Shown piece after piece: positions 57,128 through 64,000 of a stretch of 64,000 nt of DNA (position 1 is the first letter of the stretch; every line of letters begins with the position of its first letter). The notes below the pieces were generated by a model. That model made no database searches and had not been told where the DNA came from. It was given only the letters and a program-made list of their open reading frames with translations. The DNA is from Pseudomonadota bacterium. Its GTDB lineage: Bacteria; Pseudomonadota; Alphaproteobacteria; Rhizobiales; Xanthobacteraceae. Position numbers and translations under genes: made by a program. The DNA lies in the NCBI GenBank assembly GCA_003576765.1, contig QEVP01000007.1, forward strand, positions 39,811 through 103,810. Direction: 5' to 3'.

Positions 57128-57724
57128 ATGAGCAGCCCGGCCGACGATCGCAAGCGCAGCTTGCGCGCCGCCATGCTGGCGCGGCGCGATGCGCTGCCGC
57201 CGGAACAACGCGCCCGGGCCGCGCAGGCGCTTGCGGCGCTGGCCGAGCGCATAACGGTGCAGCCGGGCGAGGTGGTCGCCGGCTTCATGCCGATCCGCAG
57301 CGAGATCGATCCGCGCCCCTTGATGCTGCGGCTCGCGGCGGCGGGCGCGCGGCTGGCGCTGCCGGTGATCGGCGAGCGCGATGCGCCGCTTATCTTCCGC
57401 CTCTGGACAGAGCATGCGCCGCTCGTCGCCGGGCCGTTCGGCATTTTGCAGCCGACGGAAGCGGCCGCGCTGTGCGAACCCGACATCGTGCTGGTGCCGC
57501 TTGCCGCCTTCGACCGCTCAGGTCATCGCATTGGCTATGGCGGCGGCTATTACGACCGCACGCTGCGCGCGTTGCGGACGCGCCGCACGCCGCGGGCGCT
57601 CGGTGTTGCATTTGCCATGCAGGAGGTCGAAACTATTCCCGCCTCCCGCCATGATGCCCTGCTCGACGCCGTGCTGACGGAGGCCGGCCTCATTGAGACA
57701 GGGACCAACGATCCACGGAGCTGA
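57128..57724 (+). CDS. 5-formyltetrahydrofolate cyclo-ligase
   Basis: Converts 5-formyl-THF to 5,10-methenyl-THF using ATP. The 198-residue product shows RKRSLRAAMLARRDALPPEQ at the start (about 8-27), the phosphate-binding GYGGGYYDRTLRAL near residue 140, and PLAAFDRSGHRIGYGGG. Location after 6S RNA is the ygfA position of many proteobacteria. Its 3' end precedes the YmdB-like gene by four bases when that gene is started at TTG 57729. Confidence 0.94.
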   Translation: MSSPADDRKRSLRAAMLARRDALPPEQRARAAQALAALAERITVQPGEVVAGFMPIRSEIDPRPLMLRLAAAGARLALPVIGERDAPLIFRLWTEHAPLVAGPFGILQPTEAAALCEPDIVLVPLAAFDRSGHRIGYGGGYYDRTLRALRTRRTPRALGVAFAMQEVETIPASRHDALLDAVLTEAGLIETGTNDPRS

Positions 57725-57728
57725 CACG

Positions 57729-58547
57729 TTGCGAATCCTGTTCATCGGCGATGTCGTCGGCAGTTCCGGCCGCGACGCCATCGCCCGCTATCTGCCTCGT
57801 GCCATCGCCGACTGGACAATCGATCTCGCGGTCGTCAACGGCGAGAACGCCGCCGGCGGCTTCGGCATCACCGAGGCGATCTACAACGACTTTCTCGATG
57901 CCGGCGCCGATGCGGTGACGCTCGGCAACCACTCGTGGAATCAGAAGGAGGCGCTGGTGTTCATCGAGCGCGCGCCGCGTTTGATCCGCCCGATTAATTA
58001 CATGCCGGGCACGCCGGGCCGTGGCGCGGCGCTGATCGAAACGAAAAGCGGCAAGCAGGCGCTGATCATCAACGCGCTGGGGCGGCTCTACATGGAGCCG
58101 GTCGACGATCCGTTCGCGCTGATCGACCGTGAACTCGCCACCTGCCCGCTGCGTGAGGTGGCCGATGCCATCGTCGTCGATTTCCACTGTGAGGCCACCA
58201 GCGAGAAGCAGGGCGCCGGCTGGTTCTGCGACGGTCGTGCCAGCCTCGTGGTCGGCACGCACACGCATATTCCGACCTCCGACCACCAGATCCTGCCGGG
58301 CGGCACCGCCTACATGACCGACGCCGGCATGACCGGCGACTACAATTCGATCATCGGCATGAAGAAGGACGAGCCGATGCGCCGTTTCACCACCGGTATT
58401 CCTTCGGCGCGGTTCGAGCCGGCAACCGGGGAGGCGACGATGAGCGGGATCGCGGTCGAGACCGACGATGCGACCGGCCTCGCGATCAAGGTCGCGCCCG
58501 TCCGCATCGGCGGGCGGCTGGAGCCGGCGGTGCCTTCGTTCTGGTGA
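57729..58547 (+). CDS. YmdB-like metallophosphoesterase (TIGR00282 family)
   Basis: A 272-residue calcineurin-like phosphoesterase. Metal-ligand motifs are LFIGDVVGSSGR (Asp), VVNGENAAGGFGI (Asn), GNHSWNQKE (Asn-His) and DFHCEATSEK, with VVGTHTHIPTSD late. Bacillus YmdB hydrolyses cyclic mononucleotides in vitro. The start is TTG 57729, giving MRILFIGDVVG exactly as in the family, with GGAG at 57717-57720; an earlier TTG at 57693 would overlap the upstream gene and adds 12 non-conserved residues. Confidence 0.92.
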   Translation: MRILFIGDVVGSSGRDAIARYLPRAIADWTIDLAVVNGENAAGGFGITEAIYNDFLDAGADAVTLGNHSWNQKEALVFIERAPRLIRPINYMPGTPGRGAALIETKSGKQALIINALGRLYMEPVDDPFALIDRELATCPLREVADAIVVDFHCEATSEKQGAGWFCDGRASLVVGTHTHIPTSDHQILPGGTAYMTDAGMTGDYNSIIGMKKDEPMRRFTTGIPSARFEPATGEATMSGIAVETDDATGLAIKVAPVRIGGRLEPAVPSFW

Positions 58548-58564
58548 GGCGCCGATGACCCGGC

Positions 58565-58688
58565 GTGTCCCGATACGGTGCGGCATATCATGCCGCGCTG
58601 CTGATCCGGGACCGTCCCGGCTTCCGCCTACGGTGGCGGTCCCGGTTCTGCGCCGCATCGTTTCACGCTGCGCCGCGCCCGGGACACG
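58565..58688. repeat. Dispersed palindromic repeat, family C
   Basis: GTGTCCCGATACGGTGCGGC, ATATCATGCCGCGCTGCTGA, TCCGGGACCGTCCCGG, then a middle with GGTCCCGGTTCTGCGCCGCA and the end GCGCCGCGCCCGGGACACGA, given in parts. Convergent gap between the YmdB-like gene and the chemoreceptor. Confidence 0.88.
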
Positions 58689-58706
58689 AAATGCGTCCGT
58701 GGCGCC

Positions 58707-60464
58707 CTATAGCTTGTAGGCCGTGCGGAATGCGCCCCAGTGGCGGCCGCCGACGCGGATCGGCACGTCGATCTCGCGCATCATCACGGTGACGCCGTTG
58801 CCCATGTCGCGGGCGTAGCTCTGGATCAGGTAGGAGCGGGTGTTGCGCCCGGCCGCGAGCCCGGTGGCGTCGTTGAAGATCCGGCGGTTGCGGCAGTGCG
58901 CGGTATTCCACGCCGGGTCGCCGGGGCGCTGCGGCTGCGAATAGACCTTGTTGTGGACCGGCAGGTAGCCGTTACGGTCGATGGCGACGCAGAACACCAT
59001 GCGCTGGTCGCGGGCCAGGAACGTCTCCTGAAAGTCCGGCAGCGTGCGCTCGGCCCAGTCGAGGAAGCGTGTGCGATGCTGCACCGGGTCGGTGCCGGGG
59101 ATCTCGACATAATTTTCGTCGAACAGGTCGTCGAGCGTCACCGCGCGGCCAGCGACGGCCTTGTCCAGCATCTTCGAGAGTGTCTCGCCCGCCTCCATGG
59201 CGCGGGTGACGAACTCGGTGTTCTCGTCGTGGATCGCCCACAGCACGTCCTCGATCGCATCGGTCAGCGCCGCGTCGGGTGCGACGAACTCCGCCTGCAC
59301 GCCGGCCGCGGTATGCGCCACCGCGCGCACCCGGCAGGCGCCGATATCCTTCAGCGTCGCGGCAACCGGCGTTTCGAGCGGCAGCGTCTTGGCCGCCGCG
59401 CCACAGATCAACAGACCCTCCAGCGAAATCTCGTAGACCGGCGCCTTGAGCTTGCCGCCCGGCAGCGCGATCTCGATGTCGAGATGGCAGGGCAGGCGCT
59501 CGCGCATGCGCCAATCCTTCTGTCCGTCGCGGCGCAGCAGCACGGCGCAGCGGCTCTTGAGCTTGTCGGCGAACAGGGTAACGGCCTGCCCGGCCTCGGC
59601 GACGCTGCGGCCATGGGTCTCGGCCTCGCGCGTGGCCAGGTCGATGTCGCTGGCGCCGGCTCCGACCGAGGCGATGAAGTTCGAGGCGGCGGCAGCGTTG
59701 GCGGCCATGTCGGCGGTGGTGGCGTTCTGCTCGGCGACGGCCTCGCTGACATTGGCGAACACCGGGCGGATGGCGTCGATCGCCTCGGAAATGCGATGCA
59801 CCGCCTCGATCGAGGAAGCGGCGTCCTGTTGCAGTGCGTCGATCTTGACGCGGATTTCCTCGGTGGCGCTCTGGGTCTGCACCGCCAGCGCCTTCACTTC
59901 CGAGGCGACCACCGCGAAGCCGCGCCCGGCGGCGCCGGCGCGCGCCGCCTCGATGGTCGAGTTGAGCGCGAGCAGGGTGGTCTGCTTGGCGATCGAGGCG
60001 ATCAGGTTGACGACGTTGCCGATCGCCGCCGAGGATTCGCGCAGGCGGTCAACATTGACGCCGGCCTCGCGCGCCGCTTCGCCGGCCTGGTCGGCGAGGC
60101 GGCCGGCGTCGCGCACTTGGGTGCCGATGCCTTCTGCCGAGCGGGTGAAGGCGTCGGCGGCGTGCGCAAAACTCTCCGCGGCGGTCTGCGCCGTGCTGGT
60201 ATGCCCGGTCAGCGCGTCGGTGCGGGTGCGGATCGCGGCGAGCGTCGCCGCAGTGGAGTGGGCGCCCGCCGCGACGGCGCCGGCGGCGCGGTCGAGCTGG
60301 CGGATCATCGCGCCGAGTTCGAGTTCGAGCAGTTCGAGGATTTCCCGCGCCGAATCGTCGGCGGCAGGAGCCGCGGCGGCGGCTACCGCCGGGGCGGGCG
60401 TTTCTTCCTCCTCGATCTCGACGGCAGCCTCGGGCAATCGCTTGCGAAATAGAGCCAGTGCCAT
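58707..60464 (-). CDS. Soluble methyl-accepting chemotaxis protein with PilZ-like segment and C-terminal sensor
   Basis: A 585-residue chemoreceptor without transmembrane helices. The signalling domain (about 60-300) contains the hairpin tip [20 protein letters not shown] and [15 protein letters not shown]. Residues about 315-395 resemble PilZ: RMRER (319-323) as RxxxR and EISLEG (345-350) as the [D/N]xSxxG-like motif. A C-terminal PAS/Cache-like region (about 448-585) with [11 protein letters not shown] and [20 protein letters not shown] completes it. It probably reports an intracellular signal to Che[10 protein letters not shown] at 60464 is preferred; ATG 60545 is an upstream alternative. 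Confidence 0.87.
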   Translation of the reverse strand: MALALFRKRLPEAAVEIEEEETPAPAVAAAAAPAADDSAREILELLELELGAMIRQLDRAAGAVAAGAHSTAATLAAIRTRTDALTGHTSTAQTAAESFAHAADAFTRSAEGIGTQVRDAGRLADQAGEAAREAGVNVDRLRESSAAIGNVVNLIASIAKQTTLLALNSTIEAARAGAAGRGFAVVASEVKALAVQTQSATEEIRVKIDALQQDAASSIEAVHRISEAIDAIRPVFANVSEAVAEQNATTADMAANAAAASNFIASVGAGASDIDLATREAETHGRSVAEAGQAVTLFADKLKSRCAVLLRRDGQKDWRMRERLPCHLDIEIALPGGKLKAPVYEISLEGLLICGAAAKTLPLETPVAATLKDIGACRVRAVAHTAAGVQAEFVAPDAALTDAIEDVLWAIHDENTEFVTRAMEAGETLSKMLDKAVAGRAVTLDDLFDENYVEIPGTDPVQHRTRFLDWAERTLPDFQETFLARDQRMVFCVAIDRNGYLPVHNKVYSQPQRPGDPAWNTAHCRNRRIFNDATGLAAGRNTRSYLIQSYARDMGNGVTVMMREIDVPIRVGGRHWGAFRTAYKL

Positions 60465-60730
60465 GATCGTCTCGATGTTGTTATTGTCGATGTTGCCCGG
60501 ATCATCCCACCGCCGTGTAAACTTCAAGTTAACCAAGTTGCGCATCGTGACAGTGGTTAGTTAAAGTTCCGGGGTGCCGCGAACGCTTTGATTTTGGCGC
60601 GCGCCGGGCCTATAAGCCGCGCCTTGCAGGGTTCCGGCGGGTCTGCCGGACGCCCCTGCCGTTCTGGCAAATATTTGGCATACAAGCACTTTCTGCGCGC
60701 CGCGCGACCGCTCGAGGAGACACCATCCGT

Positions 60731-61477
60731 ATGGCCGGCCATTCCCAGTTCAAGAACATCATGCACCGCAAGGGCCGTCAGGACGCCCAGCGCTCGAAAC
60801 TTTTCAGCAAGCTTGCCCGCGAGATCACGGTCGCCGCCAAGCTCGGCACGCCGGACCCAGCGATGAACCCGAGGCTGCGCGCGGCCATCATCGCGGCCCG
60901 CGGCGAGAACATGCCGAAGGACAATATCGAGCGCGCCATCAAGAAGGCGGCCGGCAACGAGGGCGAGAACTACGACGAGATTCGCTACGAGCGCTATGGG
61001 CCGGGCGGCGTCGCCGTGATCGTCGAGGCGCTGACCGACAACCGCAACCGCGCCGCCTCCGACATTCGTTCGTTCTTCACCAAGTCCGGCGGCAATCTCG
61101 GCGAGACCGGCTCGGTCGCCTTCATGTTCGACCGGCTCGGCGTCATCGAATACGATGCCGACAAGGCGTCGGAGGAGGCGATGCTGGAAGCGGCCATCGA
61201 GGCCGGCGCCGACGACGTGGTGTCCTCCGAGGCGGGCCATGAAATCTATACCGCGCAGGAGACGCTGCGCGAGGTCGCCAAGGCGCTCGAGGCGACGTTC
61301 GGCGAGCCGCGCAAGGCGGCGCTGACCTGGCGGCCGCAGAACACCATCGCGGTGGACGACGAGACCGGCGAAAAGCTTCTCAAGCTGATCGACACCCTGA
61401 ACGAGCACGACGACGTGCAGAATGTCTACGCCAATTTCGAGCTGTCGGACGCGCTGCTGGCCAAGATGAGTGCCTAG
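60731..61477 (+). CDS. yebC: YebC/PmpR family transcription/translation factor
   Basis: A 248-residue YebC protein. [20 protein letters not shown] (1-20) is the family N-terminus, followed by [20 protein letters not shown] and [20 protein letters not shown]. Members act as DNA-binding regulators, and recent work on YebC-II proteins links them to ribosome stalling at proline runs. RBS GAGGAGA at 60714-60720. It usually heads a yebC-ruvCAB operon; here mgtE is placed between yebC and ruvC. Confidence 0.96.
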   Translation: MAGHSQFKNIMHRKGRQDAQRSKLFSKLAREITVAAKLGTPDPAMNPRLRAAIIAARGENMPKDNIERAIKKAAGNEGENYDEIRYERYGPGGVAVIVEALTDNRNRAASDIRSFFTKSGGNLGETGSVAFMFDRLGVIEYDADKASEEAMLEAAIEAGADDVVSSEAGHEIYTAQETLREVAKALEATFGEPRKAALTWRPQNTIAVDDETGEKLLKLIDTLNEHDDVQNVYANFELSDALLAKMSA

Positions 61478-61678
61478 CGCCTCGCGTTCCGTTTTTCTCT
61501 TGACCTCTACCGCGGCTGCGATCATGTGAAGCCGTTGTGGCCTCCCTTGCCGGGGGCTGCGTCACAGGAACCCGTTTGCAATGCCGAGCGACAGTCAAGG
61601 TCTTTCGCCGTCAGTGGCGATCGCGGACTGAGCCGTATCCGGCGCGTCGCCGCCTAGAGCAAGACGCCGCGCCCGCAA

Positions 61679-61723
61679 GGCTCACCCGCGAAAGCCGTTG
61701 GCGGCGGACCGCGAAGGTGAGCC
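61679..61723 (+). promoter_or_regulatory. Hairpin sequestering the mgtE ribosome-binding site
   Basis: GGCTCACC (61679-61686) pairs perfectly with GGTGAGCC (61716-61723), the eight bases directly before the mgtE ATG. CGCG (61687-61690) pairs with CGCG (61710-61713) across an AA bulge, and GCCG/CGGC closes the apex (61694-61705). The 3' arm contains the only Shine-Dalgarno candidate, AAGGTGAG. The fold should keep mgtE translation off until opened. Known Mg2+ riboswitches (M-box, mgtA leader) are not recognisable. Confidence 0.55.
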
Positions 61724-63097
61724 ATGAAAGAACTGAACATCGCGCCGGACGGCGTTTTCGATGCGGAGGCTTTCGCCTCCCGCCTTGCCCGCGAGCATGT
61801 CGCCGACAATGTTGAGGCCATCAACCGGCTGACGCCGGAGGAGGCCGCGCAGGTGATCGCGCGGCTGCCGGTCGAAGTGGCGATCGACATCCTCGATACC
61901 CGTGAACTGTGGTTCGGCGCGCCGATCGTCGAGGCGCTGCCGCGACCCTTAGCGCTGACGCTGTTGACCGGCATGTCGGCCGACATGGCCGCCGACATCG
62001 TGCAGCTTCTGCCGGACGAGGTGCGAAAGCCCCTGATGCAGGGGCTGGATCCCACGACCCGCGCGACAATCGAGAACCTGCTGACCTATCCGGAGAACAC
62101 CGCCGGCAGCATCATGACGACGGAGTTCGTCAGCGTGCCCTCGACCTTCACCGTCGAGCAGACCTTGCAGCACATCCGCCGCGTCGAGCGCACGCGCGAG
62201 ACGGTCTACGCCATCTATGTGCTCGATCCGGTGAGCAACCGCCTCGTCACCGCGATCTCGCTGCGCCGCCTGATCGCCGGAGAGGCGAACGCCAACATCC
62301 TGTCGGTGGCGCACGGCCGCGAGACCATCACCACGCGGCCGCTCACCGACCGCGAGGAGGTGGCGCGGCTGATCTCGAAATACGACCTGCTGGCGATCCC
62401 GGTGGTGGACATGGCCGGGCACGTCATCGGCATTGTCACGGTGGACGACATCATCGACACCATCATCGAGGAGAATACCGAGGACGTGCAGAAGTTCGGC
62501 GGCATGGAAGCGACCGTCGATCACTACATGCAGGTCGGCCTGCCGCAGATGATCCGCAAGCGCGGCGGCTGGCTGTGCATCCTGTTCCTCGGCGAGATGC
62601 TGACCGCGAGCGCCATGCAGCATTACGAGGTCGAGCTGGAAAAGGCATTGGTGCTGACCCTGTTCATCCCGCTGATCATGAGTTCGGGCGGCAATTCCGG
62701 TTCGCAGGCGACCTCGCTGTTGATCCGCGCGCTGGCGCTGCGCGAGGTCAGGCTGCCGGACTGGTGGCGGGTGGCGCTGCGCGAACTGCCGACCGGGCTG
62801 ATCCTCGGCGGCATCCTCGGCCTGATCGGGCTCACGCGCGTCGTGCTGTGGCAGAACCTCGGCCTCTACGACTATGGCGAGCATTGGCTGCTGGTCGGCC
62901 TGACGGTGGCGGCGGCGCTGGTCGGCGTGGTGACGTTCGGCTCGGTGGTCGGCTCGATGCTGCCGTTCGTGCTGCAGCGCGCCGGGTTCGACCCGGCCAG
63001 CGCCTCGGCGCCGTTCGTCGCCACCCTGGTCGATGTCACCGGGCTGATGATCTATTTCAGCGTGGCGCTGGTGATCCTGCGCGGCACGCTGTTGTAG
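61724..63097 (+). CDS. mgtE: Magnesium transporter MgtE
   Basis: Mg2+-selective channel of 457 residues, working as a dimer in the inner membrane. Order: N-terminal helical domain (about 15-130), two CBS domains (about 140-265) that bind Mg2+ and gate the pore, and five transmembrane helices (about 285-457) with the pore-lining motif [40 protein letters not shown] (about 232-251) ends the CBS pair. It starts immediately after the SD-blocking hairpin. Location between yebC and ruvC interrupts a common operon. Confidence 0.96.
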   Translation: MKELNIAPDGVFDAEAFASRLAREHVADNVEAINRLTPEEAAQVIARLPVEVAIDILDTRELWFGAPIVEALPRPLALTLLTGMSADMAADIVQLLPDEVRKPLMQGLDPTTRATIENLLTYPENTAGSIMTTEFVSVPSTFTVEQTLQHIRRVERTRETVYAIYVLDPVSNRLVTAISLRRLIAGEANANILSVAHGRETITTRPLTDREEVARLISKYDLLAIPVVDMAGHVIGIVTVDDIIDTIIEENTEDVQKFGGMEATVDHYMQVGLPQMIRKRGGWLCILFLGEMLTASAMQHYEVELEKALVLTLFIPLIMSSGGNSGSQATSLLIRALALREVRLPDWWRVALRELPTGLILGGILGLIGLTRVVLWQNLGLYDYGEHWLLVGLTVAAALVGVVTFGSVVGSMLPFVLQRAGFDPASASAPFVATLVDVTGLMIYFSVALVILRGTLL

Positions 63098-63116
63098 TTT
63101 CGGCTATCATTGGCCC

Positions 63117-63629
63117 ATGTCTCGCGCACCGATTCGCATTCTGGGCATCGATCCGGGCCTGCGCCGCACCGGCTGGGGGGTGATCGACAGCGATGGCAAC
63201 CGGCTGACGTTCGTCGGCTGCGGCTCGGTCGAGACGCGCGAGGGCGAGGCGCTGGCCGAACGGCTGCGCGCGATCCATGACGGGCTGGCGCAAGTGTTGC
63301 GCGAGTTCGTGCCGCTTGAGGCAGCGGTCGAGCAGACCTTCGTCAACAAGGACGGCGTCGCCACCCTCAAGCTCGGGCAGGCGCGCGGCGTGGCCATGCT
63401 GGCGCCGGCGCTGGCCGGCATCAGCGTCGCCGAATATGCGCCGAACCAGATCAAGAAAACGGTGGTCGGTGCCGGCCACGCCGACAAGACGCAGATCAAG
63501 GTGATGCTGAAGATTTTGCTGCCGAAGGCCGCGCCGCGCTCGACTGACGCCGCCGATGCGCTGGCGATTGCTATCACCCACGCGCACCACCGCACCAGCA
63601 CGGCGCTGAAGCTGAAGGTGGCGGGATGA
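63117..63629 (+). CDS. ruvC: Holliday junction endonuclease RuvC
   Basis: Resolves Holliday junctions after RuvAB branch migration. The 170-residue protein has the four catalytic acids: D in [14 protein letters not shown] (residue 9), E in [12 protein letters not shown] (about 68) and the pair in [14 protein letters not shown] (about 141-146). It starts 19 bases after mgtE, so it is likely read from the same transcript, and its stop overlaps ruvA as ATGA. Confidence 0.97.
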   Translation: MSRAPIRILGIDPGLRRTGWGVIDSDGNRLTFVGCGSVETREGEALAERLRAIHDGLAQVLREFVPLEAAVEQTFVNKDGVATLKLGQARGVAMLAPALAGISVAEYAPNQIKKTVVGAGHADKTQIKVMLKILLPKAAPRSTDAADALAIAITHAHHRTSTALKLKVAG

Positions 63630-64000
63630 TCGGTAAGCTCAAAGGCATCGTCGATTCCTACGGCGAGGACTACATCATCCTCGATGTCGGTGGCGTCGGC
63701 TATCAGGTGCAGTGCGGCGCGCGCACGCTGCAGGCGCTGCCCTCGCCGGGCGAGGCCGCCGTGCTGTCGATCGAAACTTATGTGCGCGAGGACCAGATCC
63801 GGCTGTTCGGCTTCCGCAGCGACACCGAGCGCGAGTGGTTCCGCCTGTTGCAGACGGTGCAGGGCGTCGGCGCGCGGGTGGCGCTGTCGGTGCTCGGTAC
63901 GCTGTCGCCGTCCGACCTTGCGAGTGCCATCGCGTTGCGCGACAAGGCGCTCGTTGCGCGCTCGCCCGGCGTCGGGCCGAAGGTCGCCGAGCGCATCGTG
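63626..64000 (+). CDS. ruvA: Holliday junction DNA helicase RuvA, N-terminal part (cut by window end)
   Basis: The first 125 codons of ruvA, open to the last base of the window. The sequence begins [20 protein letters not shown] and includes [26 protein letters not shown] and [13 protein letters not shown], the helix-hairpin-helix DNA-binding region; a second one, [13 protein letters not shown], is at the edge. RuvA recognises the four-way junction and loads RuvB. The C-terminal RuvB-contacting domain is missing only because the window ends. Confidence 0.96.
   Translation, partial: MIGKLKGIVDSYGEDYIILDVGGVGYQVQCGARTLQALPSPGEAAVLSIETYVREDQIRLFGFRSDTEREWFRLLQTVQGVGARVALSVLGTLSPSDLASAIALRDKALVARSPGVGPKVAERIV

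Noticed and set aside
61478..61723. M-box or other known Mg2+ riboswitch before mgtE
   Set aside because: I do not see the M-box conserved core or its long P1-P6 arrangement; the leader is GC-rich and only the terminal SD-blocking hairpin is convincing.

Overview
The window is 64 kb of GC-rich chromosomal DNA from an alphaproteobacterium of the order Hyphomicrobiales (Rhizobiales), most likely the Bradyrhizobium/Rhodopseudomonas/Xanthobacteraceae side of that order. The basis is gene content (hisD-UPF0262-LMW phosphatase-maf-yacG; a ctaC-ctaD-ctaB-coxF-ctaG-ctaE-DUF983-SURF1-thrC-M16 block; atpI-B-E-F'-F; DUF1192 next to RcdA; zapA-6S RNA-5-FCL) and four families of dispersed palindromic repeats of the kind I associate with that group. 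It is core genome. I see no tRNA or rRNA gene, transposase, phage gene, CRISPR array or toxin-antitoxin pair. Both strands are almost fully coding, and most gaps over 100 bp hold repeats or RNA structure.

Layout. 0-3.2 kb: histidine biosynthesis end enzyme and a compact small-gene operon (+). 3.3-9 kb: GST and a divergent MarR regulator, glutamate-cysteine ligase, a secreted PAN-domain protein, TldD and an IalB-like periplasmic protein. 9.4-16.2 kb: aa3-type cytochrome c oxidase structural and assembly genes (+), followed by thrC, an M16 peptidase and RimJ-like acetyltransferase. 19.7-23.1 kb: lipoprotein (+) converging on the F0 part of ATP synthase (-). 23.3-31.7 kb: isomerase, YjbQ, orphan response regulator, prs, pgeF-midA-lgt (-), UbiK-like factor, rplY and pth (+). 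31.8-41.2 kb: ychF, two MaoC hydratases, SMP-30, a large EAL protein (-), DUF1192, a candidate sRNA, rcdA, thioesterase, rpmE (-). 41.5-50 kb: MsbA-like ABC exporter, ferritin-like protein, a MotA/OmpA-type proton-channel pair, SuhB and a Sel1-repeat protein. 49.6-55.8 kb: tkt-gap-pgk-fba-thiE carbon-metabolism cluster (-). 56.1-64 kb: DUF4164-zapA, 6S RNA, 5-FCL, YmdB-like phosphoesterase, a soluble chemoreceptor (-), yebC, mgtE, ruvC and the start of ruvA, which runs off the end.

No new multi-gene system of the defence or biosynthetic type is apparent. The most novel signals are RNA-level: (i) a roughly 130-nt structured leader before rplY whose 13-bp perfect closing helix contains the Shine-Dalgarno sequence; (ii) an unannotated candidate sRNA of about 100 nt between DUF1192 and rcdA with an anti-SD-like CUCCU loop and a strong GAAA-tetraloop terminator; (iii) a hairpin that ends at the base before the mgtE start codon and buries its ribosome-binding site. 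At the protein level, the soluble chemoreceptor carries a PilZ-like segment, and the GGDEF-EAL protein has a decayed GGDEF site but an intact EAL site. Starts were chosen by Shine-Dalgarno position, family N-termini and overlaps; TTG starts are used for ctaB, thrC and the YmdB-like gene.
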